From Marinifilum flexuosum (GTDB taxonomy: Bacteria > Bacteroidota > Bacteroidia > Bacteroidales > Marinifilaceae): 64,000 bases of DNA. The translations under genes were made by a program, and so were the position numbers. The notes beneath the pieces are model-generated. The model had not been told where the DNA came from. It did no database searches and worked only from the letters and a program-made list of their open reading frames with translations. Positions within the stretch are counted from its first letter, which is position 1. The number at the start of each line of letters is the position of its first letter. Positions 29,672 to 39,142 of this stretch are shown here, one piece after another. The stretch lies in the NCBI RefSeq assembly GCF_003610555.1, contig NZ_RAPQ01000009.1:806001-870000 (forward strand), in the 5' to 3' direction.

Positions 29672-30397
29672 ATGTCAGAATCTGCAATAATAGAATTGAA
29701 AAATGCTACTATCCGTCAAGCGGATAACATTATTCTTACCGATGTTAATCTGAAAATCGAGAAAAACGAATTTGTTTATTTAATTGGTAAAGTAGGAAGT
29801 GGAAAATCGAGTCTACTAAAAACTTTATATGCAGATTTGCCATTAAGAGATGGAGGTGGTTCGGTAGCTGGATATTACCTTCCAATTATCAAGCGCAAGC
29901 AAGTTCCTTTTCTACGAAGAAAAATAGGAATTATATTTCAGGATTTTCAGCTACTTACCGACCGATCGGTAAAAGATAATCTGGAATTTGTTTTAAAAGC
30001 AACGGGTTGGAAAAACAAAAAAGAAATCGAAAACAGAATTGTTGAGGTTCTGGAAAAGGTTCACATGGGTAATAAAGGTTATAAAATGCCTCACGAACTA
30101 TCGGGAGGTGAGCAGCAGCGTGTTGTGATTGCTCGTGCTCTATTGAATTCTCCTGATATTATTCTTGCTGACGAGCCAACTGGTAATTTAGATCCTGAAA
30201 CTTCGGATGAACTGGCGCAATTGATGATGGACATCAGTAAAAACGGGCGAACTGTAATCATGGCAACTCACCAACACGATTTACTAAAAAAATTCCCTGC
30301 CAGAACCGTAGAGTGTATCGATGGTAAATTGGTGGACAAATCAGCTCCTGAATTTATTCCGGAAGTTGCCAACAATGAAAGTGAAATCAACCAGTAA
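29672..30397 (+). CDS. ftsE: Cell-division ABC transporter ATPase FtsE-like
   Basis: 241 residues. Walker A GKVGSGKS at 39-46, ABC signature LSGGEQQR, Walker B ILADEPTGNLDP, and an H-loop in MATHQHDLL. The short form, with the RDGGGSVAGYYL segment and GIIFQDFQLL Q-loop, is that of FtsE. It energises FtsX, which controls periplasmic hydrolases in division. No ftsX is adjacent; a rhomboid gene follows after 5 bases, which must be co-transcribed. The C-terminal tail beyond residue 220 is acidic. Confidence 0.88.
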   Translation: MSESAIIELKNATIRQADNIILTDVNLKIEKNEFVYLIGKVGSGKSSLLKTLYADLPLRDGGGSVAGYYLPIIKRKQVPFLRRKIGIIFQDFQLLTDRSVKDNLEFVLKATGWKNKKEIENRIVEVLEKVHMGNKGYKMPHELSGGEQQRVVIARALLNSPDIILADEPTGNLDPETSDELAQLMMDISKNGRTVIMATHQHDLLKKFPARTVECIDGKLVDKSAPEFIPEVANNESEINQ

Positions 30398-30402
30398 TCT
30401 AT

Positions 30403-31083
30403 TTGAGAAGACCTGAACCATACAACAAGGAATTTGAACAATTAAAACTGAAACACAGTTTAATTTTTCCACTCGCTTTTTTGATTCTCATTTGGGCGAT
30501 TAAGATTTTTGAATGGGGATTGGGTTTAAACTTCACACAACTGGGTGTTTTTCCATTACATGTAAAAGGTTTATTGGGAATTATCACAAGTCCTTTAATT
30601 CACGGAGATTTTCAACATTTAATGGCCAATTCGGTTCCTTTTCTTGTATTGAGTTGGGGAATCTTTTATTTCTATCGACCTCTGTCTTACCGAATTTTTA
30701 TTCTTTGTTATCTAACTACCAACATACTGGTTTGGGTAGGAGCACGAGAAGCCTATCATATTGGTGCCAGCGGATTGGTGTACTCATTCGCTTCTTTCCT
30801 GTTTTTTAGTGGTATTTTCCGCAATTACTACAGGCTAATAGCCATTTCATTTGTTGTGGTTTTTCTTTATGGTGGATTATTTTGGGGTGTATTTCCAATC
30901 CTAAAGGATGTTTCCTGGGAAGGACATCTTTTCGGAGCCATTTCTGGCTTAACTTACGCTTTGGCTTATCGAAATGAAGGACCGCAAAAACCTCAGGTAA
31001 TCCTTCCTGAAGATGATGACAGCATTCCAGAAGAAATTTGGAATTCAGAACATCTGGAAAACAAGGAAGAATTTCGAAAATGA
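30403..31083 (+). CDS. Rhomboid-family intramembrane serine protease
   Basis: 226 residues from a TTG start at 30403: an in-frame TGA at 30382-30384 closes the frame upstream and no ATG or GTG lies between; the next ATG is inside the second helix. Six membrane segments. Catalytic Ser123 in HIGASGLVYSF, His175 in SWEGHLFGAISG, and the oxyanion Asn76 in HLMANSVPF. It cleaves membrane proteins within the bilayer. It begins 5 bases after ftsE, so it is in the same operon. The first 18 residues and the last 30 residues are cytoplasmic and charged. The array at 31102 starts 18 bases after its stop. Confidence 0.93.
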   Translation: MRRPEPYNKEFEQLKLKHSLIFPLAFLILIWAIKIFEWGLGLNFTQLGVFPLHVKGLLGIITSPLIHGDFQHLMANSVPFLVLSWGIFYFYRPLSYRIFILCYLTTNILVWVGAREAYHIGASGLVYSFASFLFFSGIFRNYYRLIAISFVVVFLYGGLFWGVFPILKDVSWEGHLFGAISGLTYALAYRNEGPQKPQVILPEDDDSIPEEIWNSEHLENKEEFRK

Positions 31084-31101
31084 TATTTGCTCTTTAAAAG
31101 G

Positions 31102-31394
31102 GTACCTTTCAACCCCCAAAGGGTACCTCTCGACCCCCAAGTAGGATGTTTTTACCCCCAATGAGTACCTAAAAAACATCCTCGAAGATGTAAATTTGGT
31201 CCTCGAGGATGTTTTTTAGTGCCTTTAAGATGTTTTGAAGGTCTTTCAGTACCTAATTTTGGTCCTTCAGGATGTCTTGGAGATCCTTTAAGATGTTTTG
31301 GAGGTCTTGAAGGATGTATTTTTGGTCCTTCAGGACCTAATTTTGGTACCCGAGGACCTAAATTTGATACTCTTAGATATTTTCACGTGCCTGT
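31102..31394. repeat. 21-nt-register degenerate repeat array A
   Basis: Thirteen contiguous units of exactly 21 nt run from 31102 to 31374, with a fourteenth, weaker unit reaching the M48 stop at 31395. There is no insertion or deletion. Units begin GTACCT, RGATGT or GGACCT and most end in TTTGGTCCTTCA-like sequence. Unit junctions are palindromic, for example GGTCCT-TC-AGGACC (31325-31338) and GGTCCTCGAGGATG (31199-31212). A higher-order repeat of three units is visible (31186-31248, 31249-31311, partly 31312-31374). It lies between convergent genes. Reading frames through it are open in places, but none has a plausible start or gene context. Confidence 0.9.
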
Positions 31395-32201
31395 TTATCT
31401 CTTTTTGTAATATTTCATTGCTTCCGGAAGGAATGCTTTTAGATTTGCCACACGTGTATCGTCTGCCGGGTGAGTTGAAAGGAATTCCGGTGGCTTTTGT
31501 CCACCACTTTCTCCCATACGCTTCCAAAATTCAACAGCTTCAGATGGATCGTAACCAGCCATTGCCATAAAAATCAATCCCATTTTATCAGCTTCGTTTT
31601 CATGAGAACGAGAGAAAGGCAGCATAACACCAACATTGGCACCAACTCCAAAGGCAGTCATCCAGATCTTTTGAGTTTCTGCAGGTTTTTCATTTAAAGC
31701 AATTGCTAAACCTTGCCCCAAAGCTTGAATTCCCATTTGCTGACTCATACGCTCATTACCATGACGCGCTACAGCATGAGCAATTTCGTGTCCCATAACT
31801 ACTGCCAATCCTGTTTCAGTTTGAGTGTATGGTAAAATCCCTGTATAGAAAACCACTTTTCCTCCAGGCATACACCATGCATTTGGTGTATCATCTTCAA
31901 CCAAATTAAATTCCCATTGGAAATTGGCAACTCTATCTCCCATACCATTGGCATTCATGAATTCTTCTACTGCCTTGGCTATACGATCGCCACATGATTT
32001 AACCATGGCTACTTTCGCTTTGTCTTTCGATAGTTTATTTTCCTTTAAAAAAGCATCATATTGCGTAAGACTTGTAGAAATCATTTCACGCTCAGGGAAA
32101 AGATTCATTTGTTTACGTCCGGTGATTGGAACAGTAGCACAGGCTGCTAATATAAATACCAATCCTGCTAATAGTAAGTTACGGGTTGTTTTGCTTGTCA
32201 T
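31395..32201 (-). CDS. M48-family metalloprotease lipoprotein (LoiP/YcaL-like)
   Basis: 268 residues. Lipoprotein signal ending VFILAAC, anchored Cys21. Zinc motif HEIAH at 138-142 (MGHEIAHAVARHG), followed by the third ligand candidate in SRSHENEADKMG. It is a short, single-domain M48 protease of the envelope, concerned with outer-membrane protein quality control in studied relatives. The gene is monocistronic. Its last codons abut repeat array A. Confidence 0.94.
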   Translation of the reverse strand: MTSKTTRNLLLAGLVFILAACATVPITGRKQMNLFPEREMISTSLTQYDAFLKENKLSKDKAKVAMVKSCGDRIAKAVEEFMNANGMGDRVANFQWEFNLVEDDTPNAWCMPGGKVVFYTGILPYTQTETGLAVVMGHEIAHAVARHGNERMSQQMGIQALGQGLAIALNEKPAETQKIWMTAFGVGANVGVMLPFSRSHENEADKMGLIFMAMAGYDPSEAVEFWKRMGESGGQKPPEFLSTHPADDTRVANLKAFLPEAMKYYKKR

Positions 32202-32321
32202 TATTATTTGGTTTTTAGTTTATCTATTTTCACGCAGAGGTCGCAAATTTCTCATTTTTAAGATCGCAAAGCCTGAACAATGTACTTTCTGCTCTTAAAT
32301 GGCTGATTATTTGCATCCACT

Positions 32322-34454
32322 TTATATATACTTGAATTCTTCATGTAACTGATCCAATAATTCCTCTACACTAGTAACGGGAATTTTACAGCTTCTATTT
32401 TTACAAAGATAAAAAGTTGTTTGGTTAGCAACATAACGATTTTTCAACAAAGGCAATTCACTCTCGGTTAAACTTCCTGCAATAAGTACATTAGGCAAAA
32501 ACAAAGATTCTATTTTTTGTTTCTCATCCATTGCTAAATCACCCATTATCACCAATTCGTAGGTTGAATTAGCCAAGTAAAAAAACAATTGTCCCCAATT
32601 AAAATGATAGGATGGTACTTTTAACATTCGTTCGTAAACATTGGCCAACATTTGTTTCGATCTTTCCTTGAAAGTTTCCTTCTCCAGGTAGATTCCCAAT
32701 ACGAAAAGAGATTTTGAAATAGAAGAATTTGATGATGGAATTACATTGTCCAGCAGTTCCATTTTTCTCGCTATTAAATCAGGATCCTCATTAGATGTAT
32801 AGAAAAACATTCCTGATTTTTCGTCTGAAAAATGTGCCATTACCACTTTCATCAATCGATCAGCTTTAATTAAATAATCTTCTTTAAAACTGGCCTGATA
32901 TAAGGCAACGTAAGCTTCAATGGTAAAAGAATAATCATCAAGAAAAGCATTGATTTTCGAAACTCCATCCTTGTAATTTCGGAACAAATGGCCTTCTCCT
33001 TTCATCAAGTTTGTCTCGATAAAATGCATTGCTTTCTCAGCTCTTTCCAGATATTCTTGTTTTCCCAATGCCTTGTAAGCATCCACATATCCTTTAATCA
33101 TCAAAGCATTCCAACTGGTTAAAGCTTTGTCATCCAAACCAGGACGAATCCTTTCTTCACGCTTTGACAACAATTTATTCGAAGCTTCCTTCACTTTCTC
33201 ATCAAATTGTTTTATACTAATTCCCAATCTCTTAGCGATCTCATTTTTATCGGCCGAAATCATTAAAATGTTTCCTTCTTCCCAATTCGCTTTTTCGCTA
33301 ACACCAAAATACTCGCAAAACCATTCGGCATCTTCTTTTAAAACACTTTCTATTTCTGATTTTTCCCAAACATAGAATTTGCCTTCAACACCTTCGCTAT
33401 CGGCATCCAAAGAAGAATAAAATCCTCCATTTGGCAAACTCAATTCACGATCAATAAAATCCAATGTCTCCTCCATTACCCTTTTGTACTCTGGAATTTT
33501 CGTCAAGCTATATGCCTCGGCATATAAACTTACCAATTGAGCATTATCATATAGCATCTTTTCAAAATGAGGGACTTTCCAAATTGCATCCACCGAATAT
33601 CTGGCAAAGCCGCTACCAATTTGATCATAAATTCCTCCTGCCGCCATTTTATCCAGTGTAAGCACCACATGATCTAAAGCTGATCGATCTTTGCTGGCAT
33701 GATAATATCGAAGCAAAAACTGAAGAGAACCTGGCAATGGAAATTTAGGGGCGCGATTATTACCACCTTCAAGTTTATCGAAATCCTTCTGCCAATTTTC
33801 ATAACCCGATTTCATATCATCCAAATCAAATGGTTTGAGTTCCGATTTTACTTCAATCAGTTCATTGCTCCTTACTCCTTCTGAAATCTGACCAGCCACT
33901 TTTTCAACTTTATCTTTCTCGCTTAGCCATGCACTTTGAATACCTTGTAATACTCTTACCCAATCATTCGGTCGAAAATAGGTTCCTCCAAAAAATGGTT
34001 TTCCATCGGGCATGGCAAAACAATTGAGTGGCCAACCACCACTACCCGTCATCAATTGCACAGCATCCATGTAGATCCTATCAATGTCAGGTCGCTCCTC
34101 TCTATCTACTTTAATACAAACGAAAAATTCGTTCATAATTTTAGCAATCTCTTCATTCTCGAAACTCTCGCGTTCCATTACATGACACCAATGACAGGCA
34201 GCATAGCCAATACTAACCAGTATTACTTTATTCTCATTCTTTGCCTTTTGCAAGGCTTCTTCTCCCCATGGATACCAATCAACTGGATTATGTGCATGTT
34301 GCAACAAGTATGGACTATTTTCCTGAGACAATCGGTTTGTATGTTGAACTTTCATTGCTTTCTTATTATTCTGAGAGCAAGATTCGATTGGAAACATCCC
34401 AATCAGCACGATCAGTGCTACCATAAACCTATATCTCTCAAGAAGGTGTAACAT
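32322..34454 (-). CDS. YyaL/SPATA20-type protein, thioredoxin-like DUF255 domain plus six-hairpin domain
   Basis: 710 residues. A short lipoprotein-like signal ([16 protein letters not shown], Cys26) precedes the DUF255 domain, with [19 protein letters not shown] and the redox-like motif CHWC at 87-90. After it lies a thioredoxin fold (to about 200) and then an alpha/alpha toroid typical of glycoside-processing enzymes (about 230-600). Function is not established: the family has been called a thioredoxin-domain protein or an N-acylglucosamine epimerase relative. Most relatives lack a lipoprotein signal, so the export is notable. Confidence 0.9.
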   Translation of the reverse strand: MLHLLERYRFMVALIVLIGMFPIESCSQNNKKAMKVQHTNRLSQENSPYLLQHAHNPVDWYPWGEEALQKAKNENKVILVSIGYAACHWCHVMERESFENEEIAKIMNEFFVCIKVDREERPDIDRIYMDAVQLMTGSGGWPLNCFAMPDGKPFFGGTYFRPNDWVRVLQGIQSAWLSEKDKVEKVAGQISEGVRSNELIEVKSELKPFDLDDMKSGYENWQKDFDKLEGGNNRAPKFPLPGSLQFLLRYYHASKDRSALDHVVLTLDKMAAGGIYDQIGSGFARYSVDAIWKVPHFEKMLYDNAQLVSLYAEAYSLTKIPEYKRVMEETLDFIDRELSLPNGGFYSSLDADSEGVEGKFYVWEKSEIESVLKEDAEWFCEYFGVSEKANWEEGNILMISADKNEIAKRLGISIKQFDEKVKEASNKLLSKREERIRPGLDDKALTSWNALMIKGYVDAYKALGKQEYLERAEKAMHFIETNLMKGEGHLFRNYKDGVSKINAFLDDYSFTIEAYVALYQASFKEDYLIKADRLMKVVMAHFSDEKSGMFFYTSNEDPDLIARKMELLDNVIPSSNSSISKSLFVLGIYLEKETFKERSKQMLANVYERMLKVPSYHFNWGQLFFYLANSTYELVIMGDLAMDEKQKIESLFLPNVLIAGSLTESELPLLKNRYVANQTTFYLCKNRSCKIPVTSVEELLDQLHEEFKYI

Positions 34455-34490
34455 TCATTAAAGATATAATTTATTTTAAATGATTCTAAA

Positions 34491-34526
34491 TAAAAAAGCA
34501 GCAATACCATAATGGTACCACTGCTC
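34491..34526 (-). terminator. Terminator of the glycyl radical enzyme operon
   Basis: AGCAG (34498-34502) / CTGCT (34522-34526) with an inner TACCAT / ATGGTA pair; leftward it runs into TTTTTTATT. It is 28 bases past the activase stop. Confidence 0.7.
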
Positions 34527-34553
34527 TCCAAACCAATATTATTTTATTACTTC

Positions 34554-35462
34554 CTATCCACCAACACTTGCTGAAATTCCATACTCCGCAAATATATCTT
34601 GTGCTCTTGTCAATTCATCCTCACTTGGAACCTCCATATTTTCCACCAAATATTCCGATCCCAATTTTGTATGCTTGTGTTTTCCCACATCGTGATAAGG
34701 CAACAAATTCACTTCCTTGCGCTTCCAGGGAATTGTAGACAAGAAGTCCGCCATTCTCTCAACTGTTTCCTCATCTGCATTCACGCCTTTTATAAAGGGC
34801 ACTCTGATGATAAAGTCAGCATTGTTTTCCGCCAGCAACTGGATATTTTTCAATATCAATTCATTATTTACTCCTGTATATTTCCTGTGCACCTCCGACT
34901 CGAAAGCTTTAAAGTCAACCAAAAATAAATTGGTTCGCTTGGCCACTTCCAATACTACTTCTGGTTTGGCAAACAAGGTGGTATCCACAACTCGGTGAAT
35001 GTCTTTTTCAGCACATTTATCCAGAATTTCAATTAAACTCTTGTAGTGCATTAAAGGTTCGCCTCCCGAAAAAGTAACGCCACCTTCCGAGTGATCAAAG
35101 AATATGGTTTCCCTTTCAATAATCTTCATCAACTCATCGCTCGAGTATACTTTCCCAGACATTTCGATAGCCTTGGTAGGACAAACCATGGCACATTTAC
35201 CACACAAAGTACACTTTTCGATATCAGTTACAATACCTTGCCCCGTTAATTCCAATGCCGATTCCGGACAAATTTCAACACACTTTACCGAACCAATGCA
35301 TTTCGATTCGGTATACATTTTTTGTGCATAGGGCGATATGCTTTCTGGGTTATGACACCAGACACAGGACAAAGGACAACCTTTATAAAAGATTGTCACT
35401 CTAATTCCGGGTCCGTCATTGATTGCATATCTTTTTATATCAAAAATTAATGCTTTACTCAT
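34554..35462 (-). CDS. Glycyl radical enzyme activating protein (radical SAM)
   Basis: 302 residues. The CxxxCxxC cluster ligands are Cys29, Cys33 and Cys36 (YKGCPLSCVWCHNPE). Two 4Fe-4S ferredoxin motifs follow (CVEICP region near 60-70, CTLCGKCAMVCP near 85-98), so this is the long activase form found with dehydratase-type enzymes rather than with classical pyruvate formate-lyase. It makes the glycyl radical in the adjacent enzyme using S-adenosylmethionine. Its start codon overlaps the enzyme stop by one base (TAATG), a strong sign of coupled translation. Confidence 0.96.
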   Translation of the reverse strand: MSKALIFDIKRYAINDGPGIRVTIFYKGCPLSCVWCHNPESISPYAQKMYTESKCIGSVKCVEICPESALELTGQGIVTDIEKCTLCGKCAMVCPTKAIEMSGKVYSSDELMKIIERETIFFDHSEGGVTFSGGEPLMHYKSLIEILDKCAEKDIHRVVDTTLFAKPEVVLEVAKRTNLFLVDFKAFESEVHRKYTGVNNELILKNIQLLAENNADFIIRVPFIKGVNADEETVERMADFLSTIPWKRKEVNLLPYHDVGKHKHTKLGSEYLVENMEVPSEDELTRAQDIFAEYGISASVGG

Positions 35463-37903
35463 TAAAACGATTCATTTTCTGTTCTGTCGATTACTTCCTG
35501 CTGTAAATCTGCATTCATATCATTAAAGTAATCGCTATACCCTGCCATTCTTACCAATAAATCCTTATAATCTTCAGGTGTTTTTTGTGCAGCCAACAAA
35601 GTTGCTGTATCCACAATATTAAACTGAATGTGGTGTCCTCCCAATGAAAAGTAAGATCTGATCAATTTTGATAATTTGGCAATGTCTTCATCACGCTTTA
35701 ACAAACTTGGCAAGAAACGCTGATTCAACAAAGTTCCTCCTGATTTGGTATGATCCAGCTTGGTAAGCGATCGGATTACCGCTGATGGTCCATGCGTATC
35801 GCATCCGTGAGATGGTGAAGTTCCATCAGAAATGGATTTACCTGCCAGTCTACCATTTGGAGTGGCTCCCATAACTTTGCCAAAATAAACATGACAAGTA
35901 GTTGAAAGCATATTCAAATGGAAAGTTTCTCCTTTGGTATTTGGTTTTCCATCAATTGCTGCAAACAAATCATTGTATACCTTTAAGGCGATATCATCAG
36001 CATAATCATCATCATTTCCAAAGAATGGCGTATTGTTCAGAATGGTTTGACGCAATACTTCTTCTCCTTCAAAATTGATTGCTACAGCATCCAATACGGT
36101 ATCAATACCAAAATTCTTATCCTCGAAAACATGTTTCTTTAGGGTTGATAAACTATCGGTTACCGTTCCCAATCCAGTACACTGAATATAGTTGGTATTG
36201 TAGCGCGGACCTGCATTATAATAATCTCTGCCTCGAGCAATACAATCATCAGTTAATACAGACAACAAAGGAGCTGGCGCATATTTGGCAAACATTCTAT
36301 CAATGTAATTGCTCACCCTGATTTTCTGATCGACAACAAAATTCAGTTGCTTCAAAAATGCCTCGTATAACTCGTTGTAAGAAGTAAATGTTCTTGGATC
36401 TCCTGTTTCGATACCTGCTTTTTTGCCAGTTACCGGATCGATTCCGTTATTTAAGGTTACCTCAAGAATTTTAGGAACATTCAAATATCCAGTCAACACG
36501 TAAGCTTCCTTACCAAAGGCTCCAACTTCAATACAACCACTACATCCACCTTCGCGAGCATCTTCAATGCTTTTTCCATGTCCCAACATCTCCATGATGT
36601 AAACATCCGGATTGAATACCGAAGGATAACCATGTCCCTGACGAATTACATTACATCCTGCTTTTAAAAATCTTTCAGGAGTTCTCGAACTAATATGAAT
36701 AGAACTACCTGGCTGCAAAATGTGAAGGTCTTCAATAATGTCAAGCATGATATAGGAAACCTCACTTACCCCGTCAGATCCATCTTTTCTTACACCACCA
36801 ATGTTAATGTTGGTAAAATCGTTATAAGTTCCACTCTCGCGAGCTGTAATTCCAACCTTTGGAGGTGCAGGCTGATTATTCACCTTAATCCAGAAACAAG
36901 AAAGCAATTCTTTGGCCTCATCTCTGCTTAATGTTCCTTCAGCCGATTCTCTATTGTAAAAAGGTTCAAGGTGCTGATCGAAATGACCTGGATTCATGGC
37001 ATCCCAACCATTCAATTCTGTAATGGTTCCCAAGTGCATCCACCAGTACATCTGAATGGCTTCCCAGAATGTTCTTGGTGCATTGGCAGGAACCCAACGA
37101 CAAACCTCTGCAATATTCAACAATTCAGCTTTTCTGCTTTCATCATTTTCCTTTGCCGCCAATTCTTCAGCCATATCTGCATGACGTTCTGATAATAGAA
37201 TTGCTGCATCACAAGAAATGGCCATTGCCTGAAGCTCCTCTAATTTATCTGTAGCTTCATCATCGTTCATGTAATCCAAACGATCGATATGATCCTGAAT
37301 ATCTTTCTTAAATTCCAGTAAGCCTTTTTTATAAATCTTACCATCTAAAGTAGTGTGGCCTGGTGCACGCTGTTCCATAAACTCGGTGAACAAACCTGCC
37401 TCGTATGCTGCCTTCCACTCCTCTGGTACATGATTAAAAATTCTTTCTCTTTGGGTACGTCCTTCCCAATAAGGAATCACTTCCTTGGAATAAGTATCAA
37501 TATCTTCCTGTGAAATGGTGTATCGCTGCAACTCACGAGTATTTAAAACATTTAAGTCATCAACACTGTGGCAAGTTAACTCAGGAAAGGTTGGAACCGA
37601 CTTTGGTGAAGGCCCACGCTCCCCAACGATCAATTCGCCATCGCCAATGTAAATGGTTTTGTGCTTACATATTTCGTAGAAAGTTTTGGCACGCAATACT
37701 GGAATTGAGTATTTGCCGTAATTTTCCTTGTAAAACTCAGTTTCGATTAAAGCACGCTCAATAGAAAGTGATGGTTCAGTATCAACACTTACTTTTCTAA
37801 GCTGCTTAATTCTTTCATTCATGCCCGGACCTTGTCCATTGTTTTTATCGAAGTTACTTCCCGACTTTGCCGCTCTTTGCGGAATGGTTTTATCTATGGT
37901 CAT
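35462..37903 (-). CDS. Glycyl radical enzyme, HypD/glycerol dehydratase-like clade of the PFL family
   Basis: 813 residues. Radical motif RMAGYSDYF with Gly788; active-site region GGCSGCIEVGAFGKEAY with the thiyl Cys457 followed two residues later by Glu459, a pattern of dehydratases (GC-x-E) not of pyruvate formate-lyase (adjacent CC). Overall it looks closest, from memory, to trans-4-hydroxy-L-proline dehydratase: shared segments include NQPAPPKVGIT, DDDYADDI, GGTLLNQRF and GHHIQFN. Where HypD has VETGCFG this protein has IEVGAFG, and an extra Cys454 is present. No proC is next to it. So the substrate is not settled: hydroxyproline or another diol/amino compound. The gene is oxygen-sensitive in function, implying anaerobic growth. 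An upstream dyad (38039) may be its operator. Confidence 0.9.
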   Translation of the reverse strand: MTIDKTIPQRAAKSGSNFDKNNGQGPGMNERIKQLRKVSVDTEPSLSIERALIETEFYKENYGKYSIPVLRAKTFYEICKHKTIYIGDGELIVGERGPSPKSVPTFPELTCHSVDDLNVLNTRELQRYTISQEDIDTYSKEVIPYWEGRTQRERIFNHVPEEWKAAYEAGLFTEFMEQRAPGHTTLDGKIYKKGLLEFKKDIQDHIDRLDYMNDDEATDKLEELQAMAISCDAAILLSERHADMAEELAAKENDESRKAELLNIAEVCRWVPANAPRTFWEAIQMYWWMHLGTITELNGWDAMNPGHFDQHLEPFYNRESAEGTLSRDEAKELLSCFWIKVNNQPAPPKVGITARESGTYNDFTNINIGGVRKDGSDGVSEVSYIMLDIIEDLHILQPGSSIHISSRTPERFLKAGCNVIRQGHGYPSVFNPDVYIMEMLGHGKSIEDAREGGCSGCIEVGAFGKEAYVLTGYLNVPKILEVTLNNGIDPVTGKKAGIETGDPRTFTSYNELYEAFLKQLNFVVDQKIRVSNYIDRMFAKYAPAPLLSVLTDDCIARGRDYYNAGPRYNTNYIQCTGLGTVTDSLSTLKKHVFEDKNFGIDTVLDAVAINFEGEEVLRQTILNNTPFFGNDDDYADDIALKVYNDLFAAIDGKPNTKGETFHLNMLSTTCHVYFGKVMGATPNGRLAGKSISDGTSPSHGCDTHGPSAVIRSLTKLDHTKSGGTLLNQRFLPSLLKRDEDIAKLSKLIRSYFSLGGHHIQFNIVDTATLLAAQKTPEDYKDLLVRMAGYSDYFNDMNADLQQEVIDRTENESF

Positions 37904-38038
37904 TGTTTTTCTATTAATCTATTCGAATCGATGTTTTTGGGTACTGCATATGCATTCCAGCTAGGAATATCAGTACTTAAAAATAAAATGTAGCTTGTGA
38001 CAGCAAAGTGCATTAACACATTGCCATTGGAAGGACAA

Positions 38039-38064
38039 TTGTTTAAGAATAGATTATTAAACAA
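38039..38064. promoter_or_regulatory. Possible operator of the glycyl radical enzyme operon
   Basis: Perfect dyad TTGTTTAA (38039-38046) / TTAAACAA (38057-38064) with a 10-base spacer, 136 bases upstream of the enzyme start in a 378-base intergenic region (37904-38281). The rest of that region is AT-rich, with nothing else recognised. No regulator gene is adjacent. Confidence 0.4.
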
Positions 38065-38281
38065 CTAAAAAGTCTGCGGTAACTGTATGTTAAAGTATGA
38101 TTCACGTACATATCAACATCTTTTGACTGAACCAAATTTACGAAATATTATCATCTGAGATACAAATCTCAATTAAATTCTTGTTATCTATAAATGATCT
38201 TAACAAACTTATGTCACAACCACACATAATCTATGCTTTTTCATTAACTTACTGCTGCTTTTCATCTACTCGAAATAAAAC

Positions 38282-39064
38282 ATGAAATCACACCATCTTA
38301 TACTCATTGCAATTATTACCTCTTTTTTATTCTTAAAGTGCACTGAACAAAAAGAACAAGTCCGATATGAAGAATTGAAATTAGCTGAACTGTTCAATTG
38401 TTTCATGAACTCTACTGATAGTCTTGAAGAACAAAAGCTTATTCATTTTTTGGATGACTCAATTGTGGAGTATCCTTATGACCATTTTTTCACATTTGAG
38501 AAATATGATTCTACCAAGAAGCAATTAAATCTTTATTTTCATTTATGCACTAGCGACATTGAATACAACATTAAACGACGAAATGCTTTCGTTATAGATA
38601 TTGACAAGAAGAATAAAATCACATTAAATGGAAACAATTACTCTGACATACTTCCCATAAATGATATGATTGTTGATTTTCTTCAAAACAAAAAAGACAC
38701 CAATACATTATCCGACAATACATTAAAAAACATACCTATATTAGGAGAAGTTGAAGTTAGCAAAGGAGGATTTATTCTTCATACCCAACTCATACCTGAT
38801 AAAAATAATAATCAATCAAGTTGGTTGATAACTAAGAAATACATTGATATAATCCTTTCTGTAAATTATCAATTAAGAAAGTTGTCTTCTCTTAAATATT
38901 TTGAATCGGAATACTCAAAACTTAATCCAGAACAAAAGAATGCCATTAGGAAACTAAATCCAGTTTATATCATTATTTACCCAAATTGGACAATGGGAAA
39001 AATTAAACCACCACCTCCTCCACTTCCAGTTTTATCAAATAAAATTATTAAAAAAGAAAGTTAA
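38282..39064 (+). CDS. Lipoprotein of unknown function
   Basis: 260 residues. Signal peptide MKSHHLILIAIITSFLFLKC with probable lipid-anchored Cys20. The remaining part is lysine- and asparagine-rich, with no recognised motif; it ends in a proline run (KPPPPPLP) close to the C-terminus, a segment that may bind a partner or cross peptidoglycan. Codon use is more AT-rich than neighbouring genes, suggesting a lineage-specific or acquired gene. It is not clearly in an operon; the CIA30 gene starts 78 bases downstream. Confidence 0.65.
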   Translation: MKSHHLILIAIITSFLFLKCTEQKEQVRYEELKLAELFNCFMNSTDSLEEQKLIHFLDDSIVEYPYDHFFTFEKYDSTKKQLNLYFHLCTSDIEYNIKRRNAFVIDIDKKNKITLNGNNYSDILPINDMIVDFLQNKKDTNTLSDNTLKNIPILGEVEVSKGGFILHTQLIPDKNNNQSSWLITKKYIDIILSVNYQLRKLSSLKYFESEYSKLNPEQKNAIRKLNPVYIIIYPNWTMGKIKPPPPPLPVLSNKIIKKES

Positions 39065-39142
39065 AACATTAACATATAAGATAAAGCTAGCTACTTATAA
39101 AAGCTATTTTAAACAATTCGGCACCATACTTGTTTTCAATAC

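Noticed and set aside
29469-29687. Minus-strand gene of 72 codons
   Set aside because: Overlaps the ftsE start and the divergent promoter region; no recognisable protein features.
31102-31394. CRISPR array
   Set aside because: Units follow each other without unique spacers, all parts of the unit are degenerate, the period is 21 nt, and no cas gene is in the window. The same holds for array B at 43004-43534.
31219-31410. Small gene through array A
   Set aside because: The frame exists because the 21-nt units lack stops; it overlaps the end of the M48 gene and has no promoter or homologue that I recognise.
32202-32321. Promoter or RNA motif in TTTGCGACCTCTGCGTGAAA-like sequence
   Set aside because: Looks like a dispersed intergenic phrase; the spacing of its TTTG boxes does not fit the -33/-7 promoter and no fold is evident.
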